In this document: one piece after another, positions 10,961-22,650 of the stretch
How positions within the stretch are numbered: position 1 is the first letter of the stretch
Layout of the letters: each line of letters starts with the position of its first letter
Source of the DNA: Casuarina equisetifolia
Taxonomy: Eukaryota; Streptophyta; Magnoliopsida; Fagales; Casuarinaceae
Length of the DNA: 64,000 bases
Direction: 5' to 3'
NCBI GenBank assembly: GCA_028551475.1
Contig: CM052357.1
Location: forward strand, 10,897,931-10,961,930
Position numbers and translations under genes: made by a program
The notes under the pieces: generated by a model
Database searches by the model: none
Seen by the model: only the letters and a program-made list of their open reading frames with translations
Told to the model about the DNA's origin: nothing

Positions 10961-11377
10961 TGGAGGAAGACCTTATCGAAGAACACAGCCGTTGCTTTCC
11001 TTTCTTAGCTGTAATTGCACTTAGCCTTTGAGTTTGGAGCTTGTAACTTGTAACTTTGTTATTACTTGCAGTTCGTAGTGTAGCCATGATAGCCTAGCTG
11101 GTAATGTAGTTGTTCTTAGTTGGATTTTAGCTGTAATCTATGATACTGCTTGTGCTTTAATCAGGAAGAAATATCAGAAATATAGGGGAGATTCTGCCCA
11201 AATTTCCTTAGACCTGTTGAGTCTCTAGTTGCTGCTAATCCAGGGTCCTAACTGATTGTGCTAGCATCATTAAAGAAGAACGCTTCTCTAATTTATTCGC
11301 CATCTGCCGCACACCTGAACGCTCCTCAACTCCTTTGCTCTCTCTTCGTTCTTCGTCCTCACTAAAACCTACCCACA
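10961..11377 (+). promoter_or_regulatory. Upstream region of the SDN gene
   Basis: 417 bp between the plastid insert and the SDN start codon. It should hold the promoter and 5' UTR. Pyrimidine-rich sequence near 11335-11365 fits a 5' UTR. No specific factor site can be called. Confidence 0.4.
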
Positions 11378-14300
11378 ATGGATGAGATCTTCGACACTGC
11401 AGAGAAAAAGGTAAAACCCCCACTTCTTCACTTGTCCTTTTTCCTTGCTCGTTACATGAAATCTCCTTTTTCATGTTGTTTATTTGTATGGGCAAAAGAT
11501 GTTCTCTATTGGTAATCTTAGAATTAATTTTGGAAGGGTTTTATATACTTCAAGTGAGATGAAACTGAGACGAGTCTATGAATTATGAATTATTGTGTGG
11601 ATGCTAATAATAACCTGAATGTGAGAATAGGTCCTTGTTGAGATGGTGAAGTTCGCCCAGAAACGTGGAATGAGTGGCACTCTAGGTGATTGGAAGGAAT
11701 TTTTGAAGGCTTACGATAAAAAACTGGGATCCAACTTGAGTGATCCAACGAAGAGGTCGAATGATGTATTGGTTGCTTTTCTCAAGACTTTTGTAGAAGA
11801 GGATGATAGGAAGGTAATTCCACTGTTCGAAGAGTTTTCATTTGGGATATATGTTTTATTTACAACTTGGACTTCATGTCCTATGGAGACTAACTTTTAT
11901 ATATTTCCGTATTATCAGTGCTTTGCAAAAATAATGCAATCCCATGCAAAGCGCAACATGGTGGAACAATTTACAAAGAATTGTCCAGATGATGAAATCC
12001 CCGAGCAGGTATAGTTTGGCTAATCGCTTGACACATTTATTGGTTGGGTTTTCATCGCATTCTCACAATTTGTTTGGTTTTGTATTATTAGCAATTTTTT
12101 GTCTGTTGATTATTTGTCTCTTTGTTGGTTTTTTACTTGTGGCAATTTGCAGCTCTACGAGCTTTCAAGTCTTGATTTGATAAGTTTTTCCCTTTGCTAA
12201 TAATTTTGCTGCTATATATATGGTATTTTGGAAACTCCCATTTTAACGTTTTCTCTAGAGTGATGTTGGTTTACTATGTTTTCACATGGGTTATTTTCTG
12301 AAGTAGATAACTAGTTTTAAAATCTTCAAGCAAGGGAGTAAATTGTGCCCTTCTTTTCTTTTTTTATCATGATTTCCATTTTCTCTTGTCCTTTGGTTAA
12401 TTTTGCCAACCGGGCTTTTTGTATAATTGTATGATTATGATGCTGAAATGACTTAGTTGTAGCCACTGTCTACTTTTTAGATTACCTCCTTTGATATTGA
12501 ATCTGGTTCACATTATCTTTGTTAGCCTTGTGCTCCAATGACTATTCGCCTACACTGTTCCTTTTAGTTTTCTTTTATGCTCTCAGTACAAATTATACAA
12601 TGCAATGGTTAATTTATTGATTGATAAGCCTTACATTTTAATCATATTGCTTGAATACTAAGTACTTTGTTGCCTACATTCTTCTTGTTTCTTTCTTGCA
12701 CTAAATAAATCATATGTCATTCGATGTGGTTCATCTTGATAACTTTGACAATGGCAGTGCAGAGACTAGTTCGTTTAACTCTTGAACACCCACTGTACCT
12801 GCTGGATTACTCATTTCTGTCAAATGATGAGGTTTGTTTGTCATGGTTTTTGCTCTCCTTCCTACTTATTAAAGAAATGGAATATCTTAGCCTGCATTTA
12901 CTTTTCCAAGTTTTATTTCTTCTATTGATAAAAACAACTTTATTCAGAAGAAAATGACTTTCAAATATATAGGGAACATATCAAAGTTATCTTTTCTACA
13001 CTTCTTACTTAATGCGTTGCTGTAATGTATGTTTACTTTTCTTAATACTTGACAATTCAGAGTTAGTCCTGCTATTTTAGGTTCAATAGTGTTGCTCTAC
13101 ATAACTCAATACGGATCCCCTTTTTTTATCTTGCTCTGTATAGATTTGTGTATTTTGATGAATTATCAAGTCTTTTTGCTGGTTTTTGATGCATTAAAAT
13201 TACATTGTTGTGACCTTTCTTGTCTCCTTGTCACCCTCTTAATGTAACTGAACAACTCCCGGCGATTTATGGTAGTTTTCATGACCTTAGACGTCTTCAA
13301 CGAATCCTATCCTACTTTGACAATACCCTATAGATTTAATTTTGTTGGTTGATTTTGGCACAGAGTATGACCCAGAAAAATGGTAATGTCACATTTTTGT
13401 CATTTAAGAAAAATCTGTTTATGTTAGAGATGGTCTTTATCTATGAAAACATGCAACCTAAGATGGTACTTTTGGCTTTCTACAGACATCAATAAGTCAC
13501 CATTACCTTGGTCTTGACGTCTCAGTTGCTAAATTTGTTTCCATCGCATCAACCTAAGATGGTACTTCTGGCTTTCTGTAGACATCAACAAGTCACCATT
13601 ACCTTGGTCCTGATGTCTCAGTTGCTAAATCTGTTTCCATCACATTCTGTATGGGTAACTGTAGGTAGAGCACGTTTGTTAAGTATAGGGAATGAATATA
13701 AAACGACTGCTAATTTAAGTACTATTTGTTGTAGATAAAGCATTAATGTGACCATTGATATAAGGAAAAGAAAGCATAAGCTAATGTGACCCAAAGCCTC
13801 TTCCAGCATGTTTTCTATGAATCCCTTAGATGAGCATTTGGTGATTGATCCTTGGGGCTATAGGCATAATAAATCCTAGTGCATGTATGTGCTGATCATT
13901 TTGTGCAATATGAAAAAAAATTTGCTTCATGTTCGTATAGTTGGGCTTATAAGTAACTTGGTGAGGAATGTTGTTTCAGGAATGGGTTGTAACAAAGCTT
14001 AGTAAAAAGTCCACAGTGATGAGATCAAATGAAATGCTTGCTGTTGATTGTGAGATGGTTCTTTGTGAAGATGGCACTGAAGCTTTGGTGAGAGTTTGTA
14101 TTGTGGATCGCAATTTACAGGTATATTGATTTGGCTTGTATTCAATATCACTATGCAATAGTAGTTTCCATTTCGCACCTTCGTTTTTCTTTAAGTGAAA
14201 AAGAAGACAAAAAATTAAAAATTAAAAAAGGAAAGAAAAAAAAAAAGTCCTCCCTTTGGCTAGACAGTTCTGACCTTTAGGAGGTCCTAGTGGTACAGTC

Positions 14301-16642
14301 TTTTCTAGCGAGCTTTTATGTTGCAGGTGAAACTTGATGAACTTGTAAAGCCCAATAAAGCAGTTGCAGATTATAGAACTGACATCACTGGAATTAGTGC
14401 AACAGATTTGGCGGGAGTTAGTTATTCGTTGGCAGATGTACAGGTACTATTTTTTTTTACCTTCATATTTTTAGGAATTGACATTTGACCCAGTATTTTT
14501 GGTGCATCTTGTAGAAATCCATTAAGAAGCTGTTGTCAAATAAAACCATTTTAGTGGGCCACAGTCTAAATAATGACCTGCGAGGTAAGTTAAAGATCTC
14601 AATTGGATATTGAAGCTCCTCTCTCTCCCTCCATTCTTCCAACTAAACAGTCAGCCTTTTGATTTATGACTCAGGTTGTTTATATTTGCATTTTTTGTTT
14701 TGATTTATTATTCTCTTGTGGGATACAGCCTTGAAATTAGATCATGCCAGAGTTATTGATACCTCACTTATCTTCACATATTTGGATGGATGGATCAACA
14801 GAAGACCCTCTCTTAATAATTTGTGTCAGGCAAGTTCTAAATTGATTATTGCTACTTCATGTACCTGTCAAATTTATTAATCAGCTAAGTTATAATTTGG
14901 AAAACGGACTTTTACTTCGTGTTCCACTTTTTGTTGACAGTCTGTGTTGGGCCATGAAGTTCGGAGTAAGAATGCCCCCCACAATTGTCTAGATGATGCA
15001 TGTGCTGCAATGAAGCTTGTTCTTGCTAAGTTAGAGCATGGTTTTGATAAACCTATTCCTTTGTCTCAAGAGGAAGTAAGTTTAGACCGTAATTTCTAGT
15101 CATTTTAAATTATGAGAAATGTGACCCTGTATTATTGATACTTTGTAAAATGTGCATAGGTACCTGAATCTGAATTGGCCAAGCTACTTCTTCACAGGAT
15201 ACCAAAAAATGTGCCTACTAAAGAATTACTTGCAGTCACTCCTGGCAATTTTACAATTGAACTAAAGGTTGAGTTTATCCTGTTGGTTTCTGAATTGCCC
15301 CTTAGAATATTTAGATTCATCTTATGATTCTTGGGATCAAGGGTTTTTTTATGCATGAGGATGCTTGGAGTCATCGTATGATAAACCATGACACGCCTCC
15401 CCCACTCTTTCTCCAAGAAAAAAAAAAAAAAGAAAACCCCACAACACCCATTGACCAAGTTACTAGGTGGGCAGATAGTGGATGGTTTAGGCTCAGTTGC
15501 ACTGATCATGTTGTTTATGAAGGGATGGAGATTTGCTAATCCAAAGGTAAGCTTCTTAATTATATATCTTGTCCTTATGTAATGTAGAAAACTGCTTCCA
15601 TCAGATGGAATGACCAAGCAAAGAAAGAAAAAAAAGAAGAAATTCCATTGAAATTTCACGATCTGTTCCTGGTAGCCTGTTCTCTCTGGCTTCCGTACAT
15701 CCCCACTCTTTAGGCTTTATTCCCTTTAGCTCCAAGCCAATTTATGTGTTTCTGTAAAATGCCCATGCACAAGTTCTTTTATTGCTATAACTGTGAATTT
15801 CTGATGACCTGTTCATAATTTTGTGGCAGCCATTTATGAAGCCACAAGGAGAAAACTACTCTGCTTTTGCCATATTTAAGAATCCACAAGAGGCTCTTCA
15901 AGCTTATGAAAGTGTCAGTGGGAGGCTAGGAAAGGTATGTATACTGGACATAATTATTTCAACTTTCTGTGTCACCTTCTTGGCATCACTGGTATCTGTT
16001 GCCTTTTCTACACATTAGTGCTAGATTCACTGTGCTAGAAACTGGTGATGTTTATTCCTGTTATATAAAATAATTAAGAGACTTTAACTGCTGGCCACTG
16101 GCAGTAGTGTGTTAACACCCTGCCACAAGATCCCCAGTTCAATGGACTTGCTTGGATGTGACGTATTTATGCCAAAGAGAAACAGCCTATAATCTTGTTA
16201 TTTTGTACCATGTCAGGACTCGCGGGGACGTCCACAGAAACTTGTCACACATAAGCTCAGCACAGGCTCAACCATTACTCTATATGTCCGTGCAATGGCC
16301 GAGAACAATTCCCTTGGCCAAATTTTGTCCGAAAAGAGATCTCTCCAACCTGAGGAAACCTCAGGTCCATTAAAAAAACTGAAGATCAATGAGACAATTG
16401 GAAAGCCAGCTCCAGATCAGTATTGGGACCATTTGGAAGAGCCTGGAAGATTGAAGGAAGAACAGAGCAAAAGTGATCTGCATCTGCAGTCTCACTGTTG
16501 TGATCATTTGAAAGAAATTGAAATGATGAAGGAGGAATTGAGCAAAAGGGATCTTCAAATCACTTCTCAGGATAAGAAGATATCCGAGCTTAGAAAACGG
16601 CTAAAATCTAAAGGGATTGTCAGACTCGAATCTGTAAGTTAA
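11378..16642 (+). CDS. SDN: Small RNA degrading nuclease (SDN, DEDDh 3'-5' exoribonuclease)
   Basis: Twelve exons splice in phase into 525 residues: 11378-11410, 11631-11813, 11919-12008, 12763-12831, 13980-14120, 14327-14443, 14515-14584, 14729-14829, 14941-15075, 15160-15267, 15830-15934, 16217-16642. SDN enzymes trim mature microRNAs and other short RNAs from the 3' end. The N terminus ([35 protein letters not shown]) and [17 protein letters not shown] block are typical of plant SDN proteins. The nuclease domain has LAVDCEM (first D and E), [12 protein letters not shown] (third acid) and [14 protein letters not shown] (H and last D), so all five DEDDh residues are present. Then come an RRM-like part ([13 protein letters not shown]) and a C-terminal coiled coil ([13 protein letters not shown]). 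The intron after 14829 has a GC donor. The gene looks intact; the exact paralogue number is not certain. Confidence 0.93.
13455..13646. repeat. 96-bp tandem duplication in SDN intron 4
   Basis: Units 13455-13550 and 13551-13646 both begin AACCTAAGATGGTACTT and run through CTCAGTTGCTAAAT-TGTTTCC with a handful of substitutions. It lies in the long intron between 12831 and 13980 and does not touch exons. Confidence 0.93.
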
Positions 16643-17306
16643 ATTATCTAGTGAAGATATAGGGGGTGGACAAATGCAGAGTAGTTTCTTGCGCTAATTT
16701 TTGTTGAAACTCAGTTTAGGAGGAATGTGCAGGAGGAGGTGAAAAAAGAGGATTTGGGCGTTTACTTCTTTCAAGCATATTGATCTGCTTTTTTCTTTGT
16801 AGCAGTTGAAGTCAAATTGACAGCATATTGATTATGAAACGCACAATTTTGCTTAGAATTGACTTCTATTGTTTGCCTGTTGCATGACACGATGTTTTCG
16901 TGACATTTAAAAACGTTGTTGCTATTTTCAGATAGTGTCAGCTGGTTTAGCCAACTCCTTGTGTGATGGAATTCTTGCTAGAGCCAGAATGATTTAGTTA
17001 GTAGTCTTAATGGCTGAAATCAAGACATAGGCATTACGAAAACAACATTACAAGACATTCTTCTCTTACTGCAGGTCTTGTAGTGCCTGCTACGGGACCT
17101 CACCATTTTGGGCGGTCGTAGAAGGGTAAATATGCCAAAAGGAAGAGAACTACAATAGCAGGCATAACAAAATGCAGAGATTTTTAACGAATTTAATCAA
17201 ATATCCACTGCCCCTAACAATCATGAAAATTCTGTCCTTGTTTAAAATGGTTTATACACAAGTGCTCTTAATAAAGTTACAGACAGGAGTGGAACTCGAT
17301 ACTTCT
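16643..17306. other. Tail-to-tail spacer between SDN and PTEN2 pseudogene
   Basis: Contains the SDN 3' UTR and the 3' flank of the minus-strand PTEN-like gene. No open frame with recognisable content. Confidence 0.5.
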
Positions 17307-20300
17307 TCAATCACTTTCAAAATCTTCTTCATCCCCAAAACTGAACACCGAAGCATCTTCAGCGATTGCCTAGATATCACTGTCCCCTCCAGAACCCAGT
17401 CTCCGTGATTCAATACCTGACGCAGGTTTCCCTGCTCCATCTACAGTTGCTTCCTTGGAAGCAATATTTTGTGCAGGTTTCTGGCTGCTTAGTGAAAGGT
17501 GATCAGTTCTATGAGTTAGATTGCCAATATTCTGTGCTGTGGCACTAGATATCTGATCAGTTTTGGCTGATCCGGCAGCAGAAGCAGCTTCACCTTGCCG
17601 CCTCTTTGAAGCCCCGCTATCCTTGCCCTCGCTATCTGAGAATATATCGTCATTGTCTTCACCACCAGAGACAATGCTTCGGTTGGATTTAGCGGTAACC
17701 CCAGCATTTGAAGTAGGAACACCGCCTGAACTTGCGGATTGCTTGTTGGCAGAATCAGCTTTTGACTTCGTCGGGAGATTGCTATCATAATCTAACATCA
17801 AAACTTCAACCTGGAATCCTGGAGAAGGTAATTTTCTCTGGGAAGAATAGCCAACAGCTCATTAAAAGGACGTTGGAAAAGAGAATGGAAGAACCAGATA
17901 ATAAGAAAAGGGAGAAAAGTTGTCAAAAGATTTAGTCATTTACCTTGTCGAAACCATCAAGATCAGAGGTGCTTAACATTTTTCTGTTTTCCGTCATTGT
18001 TGCACTTAACCAACTGAAAGTACTATTCCAAAAATCATTAGAAAGAGATTTTATTGACGTATCACCGCGGAAAAAGAATTCATGCTAATTAACATCTAAG
18101 CAGAAAGCAATATGACGCATGACAAGATTCTCTTCTACTAAAATATGATGAGTCTTTTGTAATTATAAAAGAAGTCCTCAAGATGATGCATGACTATAAT
18201 GAGAAATATTTTGTTACTCTATGCTTGCCGATGGTCTTTGAACCAAATAACACTTGTTCCATCTATAAAACAGGAGATAGAGGATGAGGTCACAGGTTTA
18301 GATCCCCATAACTGTGATTTCTTGGCCTTCTGAAAACAGAGATACAAAGTTATATCTTTATTTCTTTTTTTAATAGGCATGATGATGAGGGGATCCAAAC
18401 CGAGGACTTGAGGTCAGAAATCAATAACTCTACCACTTAGCTATTGGCCCCGGTTCAAATAGCTAACTTATATTTGATAGCCTTCATCAATTAAATAAAA
18501 GAACTAATAGGAAAGAAGGCACCAATTTATAGCGATTGCTAAGGCTAGGGAATCTTCACTTGTTTGGCTGAAAAAGTAATGGAAAGGATAGATTGCTAAA
18601 TTATCCAGTAATAAAATACTGCAAGTTCAGGTCAAAGTGAGTTTGCAGTCATAACAAATAACAAAAACAATTTTGAAAAAGCACCATAATCTACAAATCA
18701 ATAGAAATCCCCTTGGCCGTCGTGAAAATGGATTTTGAAGTCCCCCACCAACTCGGTCAGACCAGGCTCACCTGGTAGTGCAAAAACCTCGATCCCTTTC
18801 TTTGGTGTACCAATCCAGGAATCTTCTGGCTGTAGGTATGAACTAGTGCGTTCATAATAGAAATTTTTATCATGCATTAGAATGGAGAAGTAAAAGATTA
18901 AACTAACTCTCACAATAACAATGAGACTATTTAGGAGAAAGTTACCAATAGGTCCTTTGGTTTTCAATGCTTCCTCGTTGAGAAGAGAATTCCTGTCAAT
19001 TAAGGAAAAACTTTATGTTAATACATCAAAAGAATGACAATTGAGACAAGAAAAGTTAGATAGTGCAATAAGTAGTCTTTTCAAGGAGGACAAAAAAAAG
19101 AAAAAAATAGAAAAAATTAATAGCATAAATAAACCTAGGAAAATATTAAGGTATGAAATAGAGTGAATTAGAATAGATTTTATAAAAATTTTGTACAGAT
19201 TTACCTCATGTTAGGCTCTATAAAATATAAGCTAATGACAGATACAACCCTCAGCTTTTGAAAGCTAATTGGGAACAGATCCAAACACAAAACAAAATGA
19301 ATTTCTCAAAATCATTGAGGATTTGGTGAATGCAAGGTAATTCTAAGGACCGACCCTAATTTCTTCGTCCTTTTAAATCGTAAGTGAAGTTAACAATTAT
19401 AAAAGATTCCTTCCCACCTCCCCATCTCTCTCACTAAACAAGCTTGTAATTGTACTCAATTCAAGGACCGAGGCCCATAGAAAATGACAGATAGACACAT
19501 GTACGACACAGAACTTCTAATATGCCCTTATATATGATAAATGAGATATGTCAAGAACAAAACTCATTTTTTTTTAAGATGATTGCAGTGAGCATAGCTC
19601 AAAGGCATACCATTATGATTAGAAATGGTAACGTAGGCCCTGATCCAATAGGGACATCTGTGTAGCCGAAATCCCCTAAGCATGCATCTGTACAATTTTT
19701 TATTTTAGTACCTTTCTGGAGGTTGAAAAATGACGAATTTTGAGAAAGAAATCAGGACAGTACCTGTGTCCAGGCTGAATTTCTTCATTAAAGTACATTA
19801 AGACACGCTCAAAGTATTTGACATACCTCTAGGAGAAACAGAGAAATAATAAATTATCAGAAAGATGTAAAGAAGATAAACCCTTAAAAGGATAGAGCAC
19901 TGTTAAAAAAAATTGACCGACAATCTGACTTGGGAGAACCAGAGCCTTCCCATTAATGCATCTTTTCTGGTTGTAGTAATCAATGGCCTCCACGGCTGTT
20001 AGGAAGAACTCAACAGAAATGGCAAAATAAAGTAATAATGATAGTCAATGTAGTGATGACACATAGGACAAGACTAAGCAGAATAAGCAGAATGAGCTAC
20101 GTTACCTCCCTATAAATACCCAAGCTTTTGACGGGGCAAACTATAATATCTAACCTTAAGGAACAAGAGAAGGCTACAAATCATCAATCCAGTCCTTGCC
20201 ATACCAGCTTTACAGTGAACAACCACAACATTCTTAATGTCCTCCTTCAACCATGTATATGCACTCTGACAAAATGATTTGATGGGTTGGATAGAAGGAC

Positions 20301-22020
20301 AATTATGGTCATCAAATGGGAAACTCGCAACCTGGAAAACATCCAGACAAGTTATGAGAAGATGACTGTATAATAAAGTAATTTCAATGAACATTGCAGC
20401 CTCAATAACTTAAACCTCGCAATTTAAAGTATATTCTTAAAGAGTTATAAGATTTAAAGGTTGACAGAATTTTCATTTTTTGCATCTCCTTTTTACTCTT
20501 TTCCCCACCTTTTAATATGTAACGATATCTAGAAAGCTGGGTTGCTCAGACTCTAGCAACATACTGATGTAGAAGACTAACCCATTACATATCTCAAGGC
20601 AAATCCCAAGTCTGGGTTGATGTTTTACATTGATTTTACTAAATAATTCATAATATCACCCTTACCTATTCCGATCTGGTTCAAAAAGTTGAATATAGTG
20701 GCAATGGTTTAAATGTGACTCGAGTACAGGGAGGACAGAGAGAGTTTTATATGTAACAAAAACTTCTTTTCTTTTCGCATTTAGAATGTGTCACTGCATA
20801 CCAAGTGAAAACTACAGCCTTTTTGCCACTTGCATTGGTTTTTATATTCTTATCTTCAAGAGGTAAATTGCGTTTATCAATAAGCTTGAATGAACTAAAA
20901 CCTCAATAAGGGGCCAAAGAAAGAAACAGCCCCCAGTATTTCAAACCGGAATAAAATTTTCAATTTACATGTTGCGGAAAACTCAGAACCTTGTTGAATT
21001 GACTATCTATTCAACCACTGGCTGAAGCTAAAGAGAAGTAATTAAGTTCTGGTCCACAGTTGACTCAACAAGGTAGATTTCAAGTTCTATAGATATGTAG
21101 TTAGCATTCATATTTTGCTTGGGCCCTAACTTGACATTGAATACAATAATAATACTGAGATTCCAATAAGGATTGAGCCTACACCTTTCCCTCAAATAAT
21201 GATGCATCATACAACCTCTCTGAGCAAAGACTGTAGACTTCGTATTTTCCCTGCATATGAATGTTGATTAAAGAGGTCAGGAGTTTGTTTAATAAATGCA
21301 GAACATATTCAAAAACCAAAAGTAGGTTAACCAAATTTCAAGTTCCCAAATTTTCGGCTATAGTTATAGATGCGGAAACTCTTTTTCCCTAAAAACAATA
21401 AACTAAATTCCCAAAGGCTGGATGTCATCAGAAATCTCAAGCCTCAAATCTAAACCATGTATTACCTTGTGATGGCTTTCAAAAAACTTAATCACCTCCT
21501 CCATATGATTCCGGTAGAAACCCTGCATCAAGATTTTCAGTTAGCATTTCGTGCTAATGAACAAATTTACTTTGGTTAATTTAACACTAAATGCAAAACA
21601 CACAAATATCTTGCCTCAAAATATCCAAAAAGCCCAGAGCTTATATCACCAGCAGGGAACCCCATAGCAATTATATTCTCATTGATTTATGTCATATCCA
21701 AATCAAATTCTCCCTCTTGCAAAGTAGTAATATCTCTTTATGATGCAAACATCAACATATTTGGCGACATGTCAAAGTTATTAAAACAAAAATAATAAAA
21801 CACTAAAGTAAGTAAATGGATTTAGAAGAATAATTAAATCAAAGTTCCTCTGAATACAGAACATACAAATGAATCTGCGGCACAGCATGAATAAATCAAA
21901 AAGAAAATCCTGTGAGATAAAATGTGGTAGGCTAACTGGTATCTTCGTTTGTTTTGAGAGACAAATATGACCTGCTGTGACCTGCACAGCCTTCACTGCA
22001 CTTCGAGATGAATCAACTAA
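17307..22020 (-). pseudogene. PTEN2: PTEN2-type lipid/protein phosphatase pseudogene
   Basis: Exons on the minus strand: about 22020-21936 (SAVKAVQV, then SQNKRRY after a frameshift), about 21719-21615, 21522-21466 (GFYRNHMEEVIKFFESHHK), 21250-21185 (GKYEVYSLCSERLYDASLF), 20331-20155, 20008-19922, 19828-19764, 19687-19611, 18992-18946, 18829-18699, 18013-17944, 17837-17307. The phosphatase loop HCKAGMARTG is intact, as are the C2 blocks RGFRLHRCPYWIR and FALPGEPGLTELVGDFKI and the tail VFSFGDEEDFESD. PTEN removes the 3' phosphate of phosphoinositides. Lesions: a one-base insertion near 21964; TAA at 21689-21687 (Tyr in the family); TGA at 18966-18964; the donor after 18699 reads AT instead of GT; TAG at 17372-17370 before the last 20 conserved codons. 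The intron after 21615 has a GC donor. The long N-terminal region upstream of KAVQV was not found. Confidence 0.93.
18361..18457 (-). mobile_element. tRNA-derived SINE in a PTEN2 pseudogene intron
   Basis: Minus strand: A-box-like TAGCTAAGTGGTAGAG and B-box-like GGTTTGGATCCCC, ending in an A-rich tail (TTAAAAAAAGAAATAAA). It is full-length in layout for a short plant SINE. It sits between exons 18829-18699 and 18013-17944. Confidence 0.65.
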
Positions 22021-22342
22021 CCCTCAAGATCACACGTAATGTGGTGCCCTAGTTTGCAGTGGCTAGCATGTCCAACAGACTTTAAAAAATAGAACCATCA
22101 AGACCTATTACTTTCCCTCCGCTCAATCCTGAGGCTATAGCTATGTCGGAAGTATGTAAGGACACAGCTACGCGGACTCCAAGATGAACGACAAAAAGGG
22201 GCGAAAAGAAAATTAAACAGTCAAATTTGACTAAAAAGTGCTGAGTTGAGCACAAAATCTCAGCCATTAATGTTTTCAACACATATAAAAGTCATACAAC
22301 GTTATCACTCGGATTGGGTGCCCAGCCTAGGGTGTTAATATC
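22021..22342. other. Spacer between PTEN2 pseudogene and Copia-2
   Basis: 322 bp with no recognisable PTEN coding sequence, so the pseudogene's homology stops near 22020. The remaining N-terminal exon may be lost or lie beyond Copia-2, but I did not find it in 28236-29150. Confidence 0.4.
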
Positions 22343-22587
22343 TCTAAGAAAACGAATCCAAGCTGAAATCTGGAATAGCTACACGATTTGGTAAAAACGG
22401 ATGATTTCGTATAAACACTTAGCTTGAAGAATCAGGAATGCGGCAAACGGCATATATAGTGTCGCTGTTCGCAACCTACGGGCTTGGCGTCTAACAGGCC
22501 AAGCCTAATAGAAAAAGCCCAAAAAATTGGGCTTGACATCTAATGGGTCAAGCCCAAGTAACATAAAAATAATTACAATATTTAACA
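22343..22587 (-). repeat. 3' LTR of Copia-2
   Basis: 245 bp paired with 27990-28235; shared landmarks include TAGCTACACGATTTGGTAAA and ATAATTACAATATTTAA. The polypurine tract follows at its inner edge. Confidence 0.9.
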
Positions 22588-22650
22588 ACCCCCTCAAGCT
22601 GATAATTTGTATACATTAAATACACCTAGCTTGCAAAGAAGGTAATTATG

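Noticed and set aside
11919..12014. Reading SDN exons 2 and 3 as one long frame
   Set aside because: The intervening 11814-11918 has clear GT and AG borders and non-family residues.
12150..12177. Candidate extra SDN exon after a CAG at about 12152
   Set aside because: Exon 12008 joins exon 12763 in phase and matches the family directly; the extra segment would insert unrelated residues and a stop.
15192..15659. 155-codon minus-strand frame
   Set aside because: Overlaps SDN exon 10 and intron, with poly-Phe/poly-Lys low complexity from A/T runs.
16080..16160. Possible SINE in SDN intron 11
   Set aside because: A weak B-box-like CAGTTCAATGG without a convincing A box or A tail.
17516..17801. 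Alternative frames over the PTEN2 C-terminal exon
   Set aside because: The 17837-17370 frame continues the PTEN2 tail; the others are shadows.
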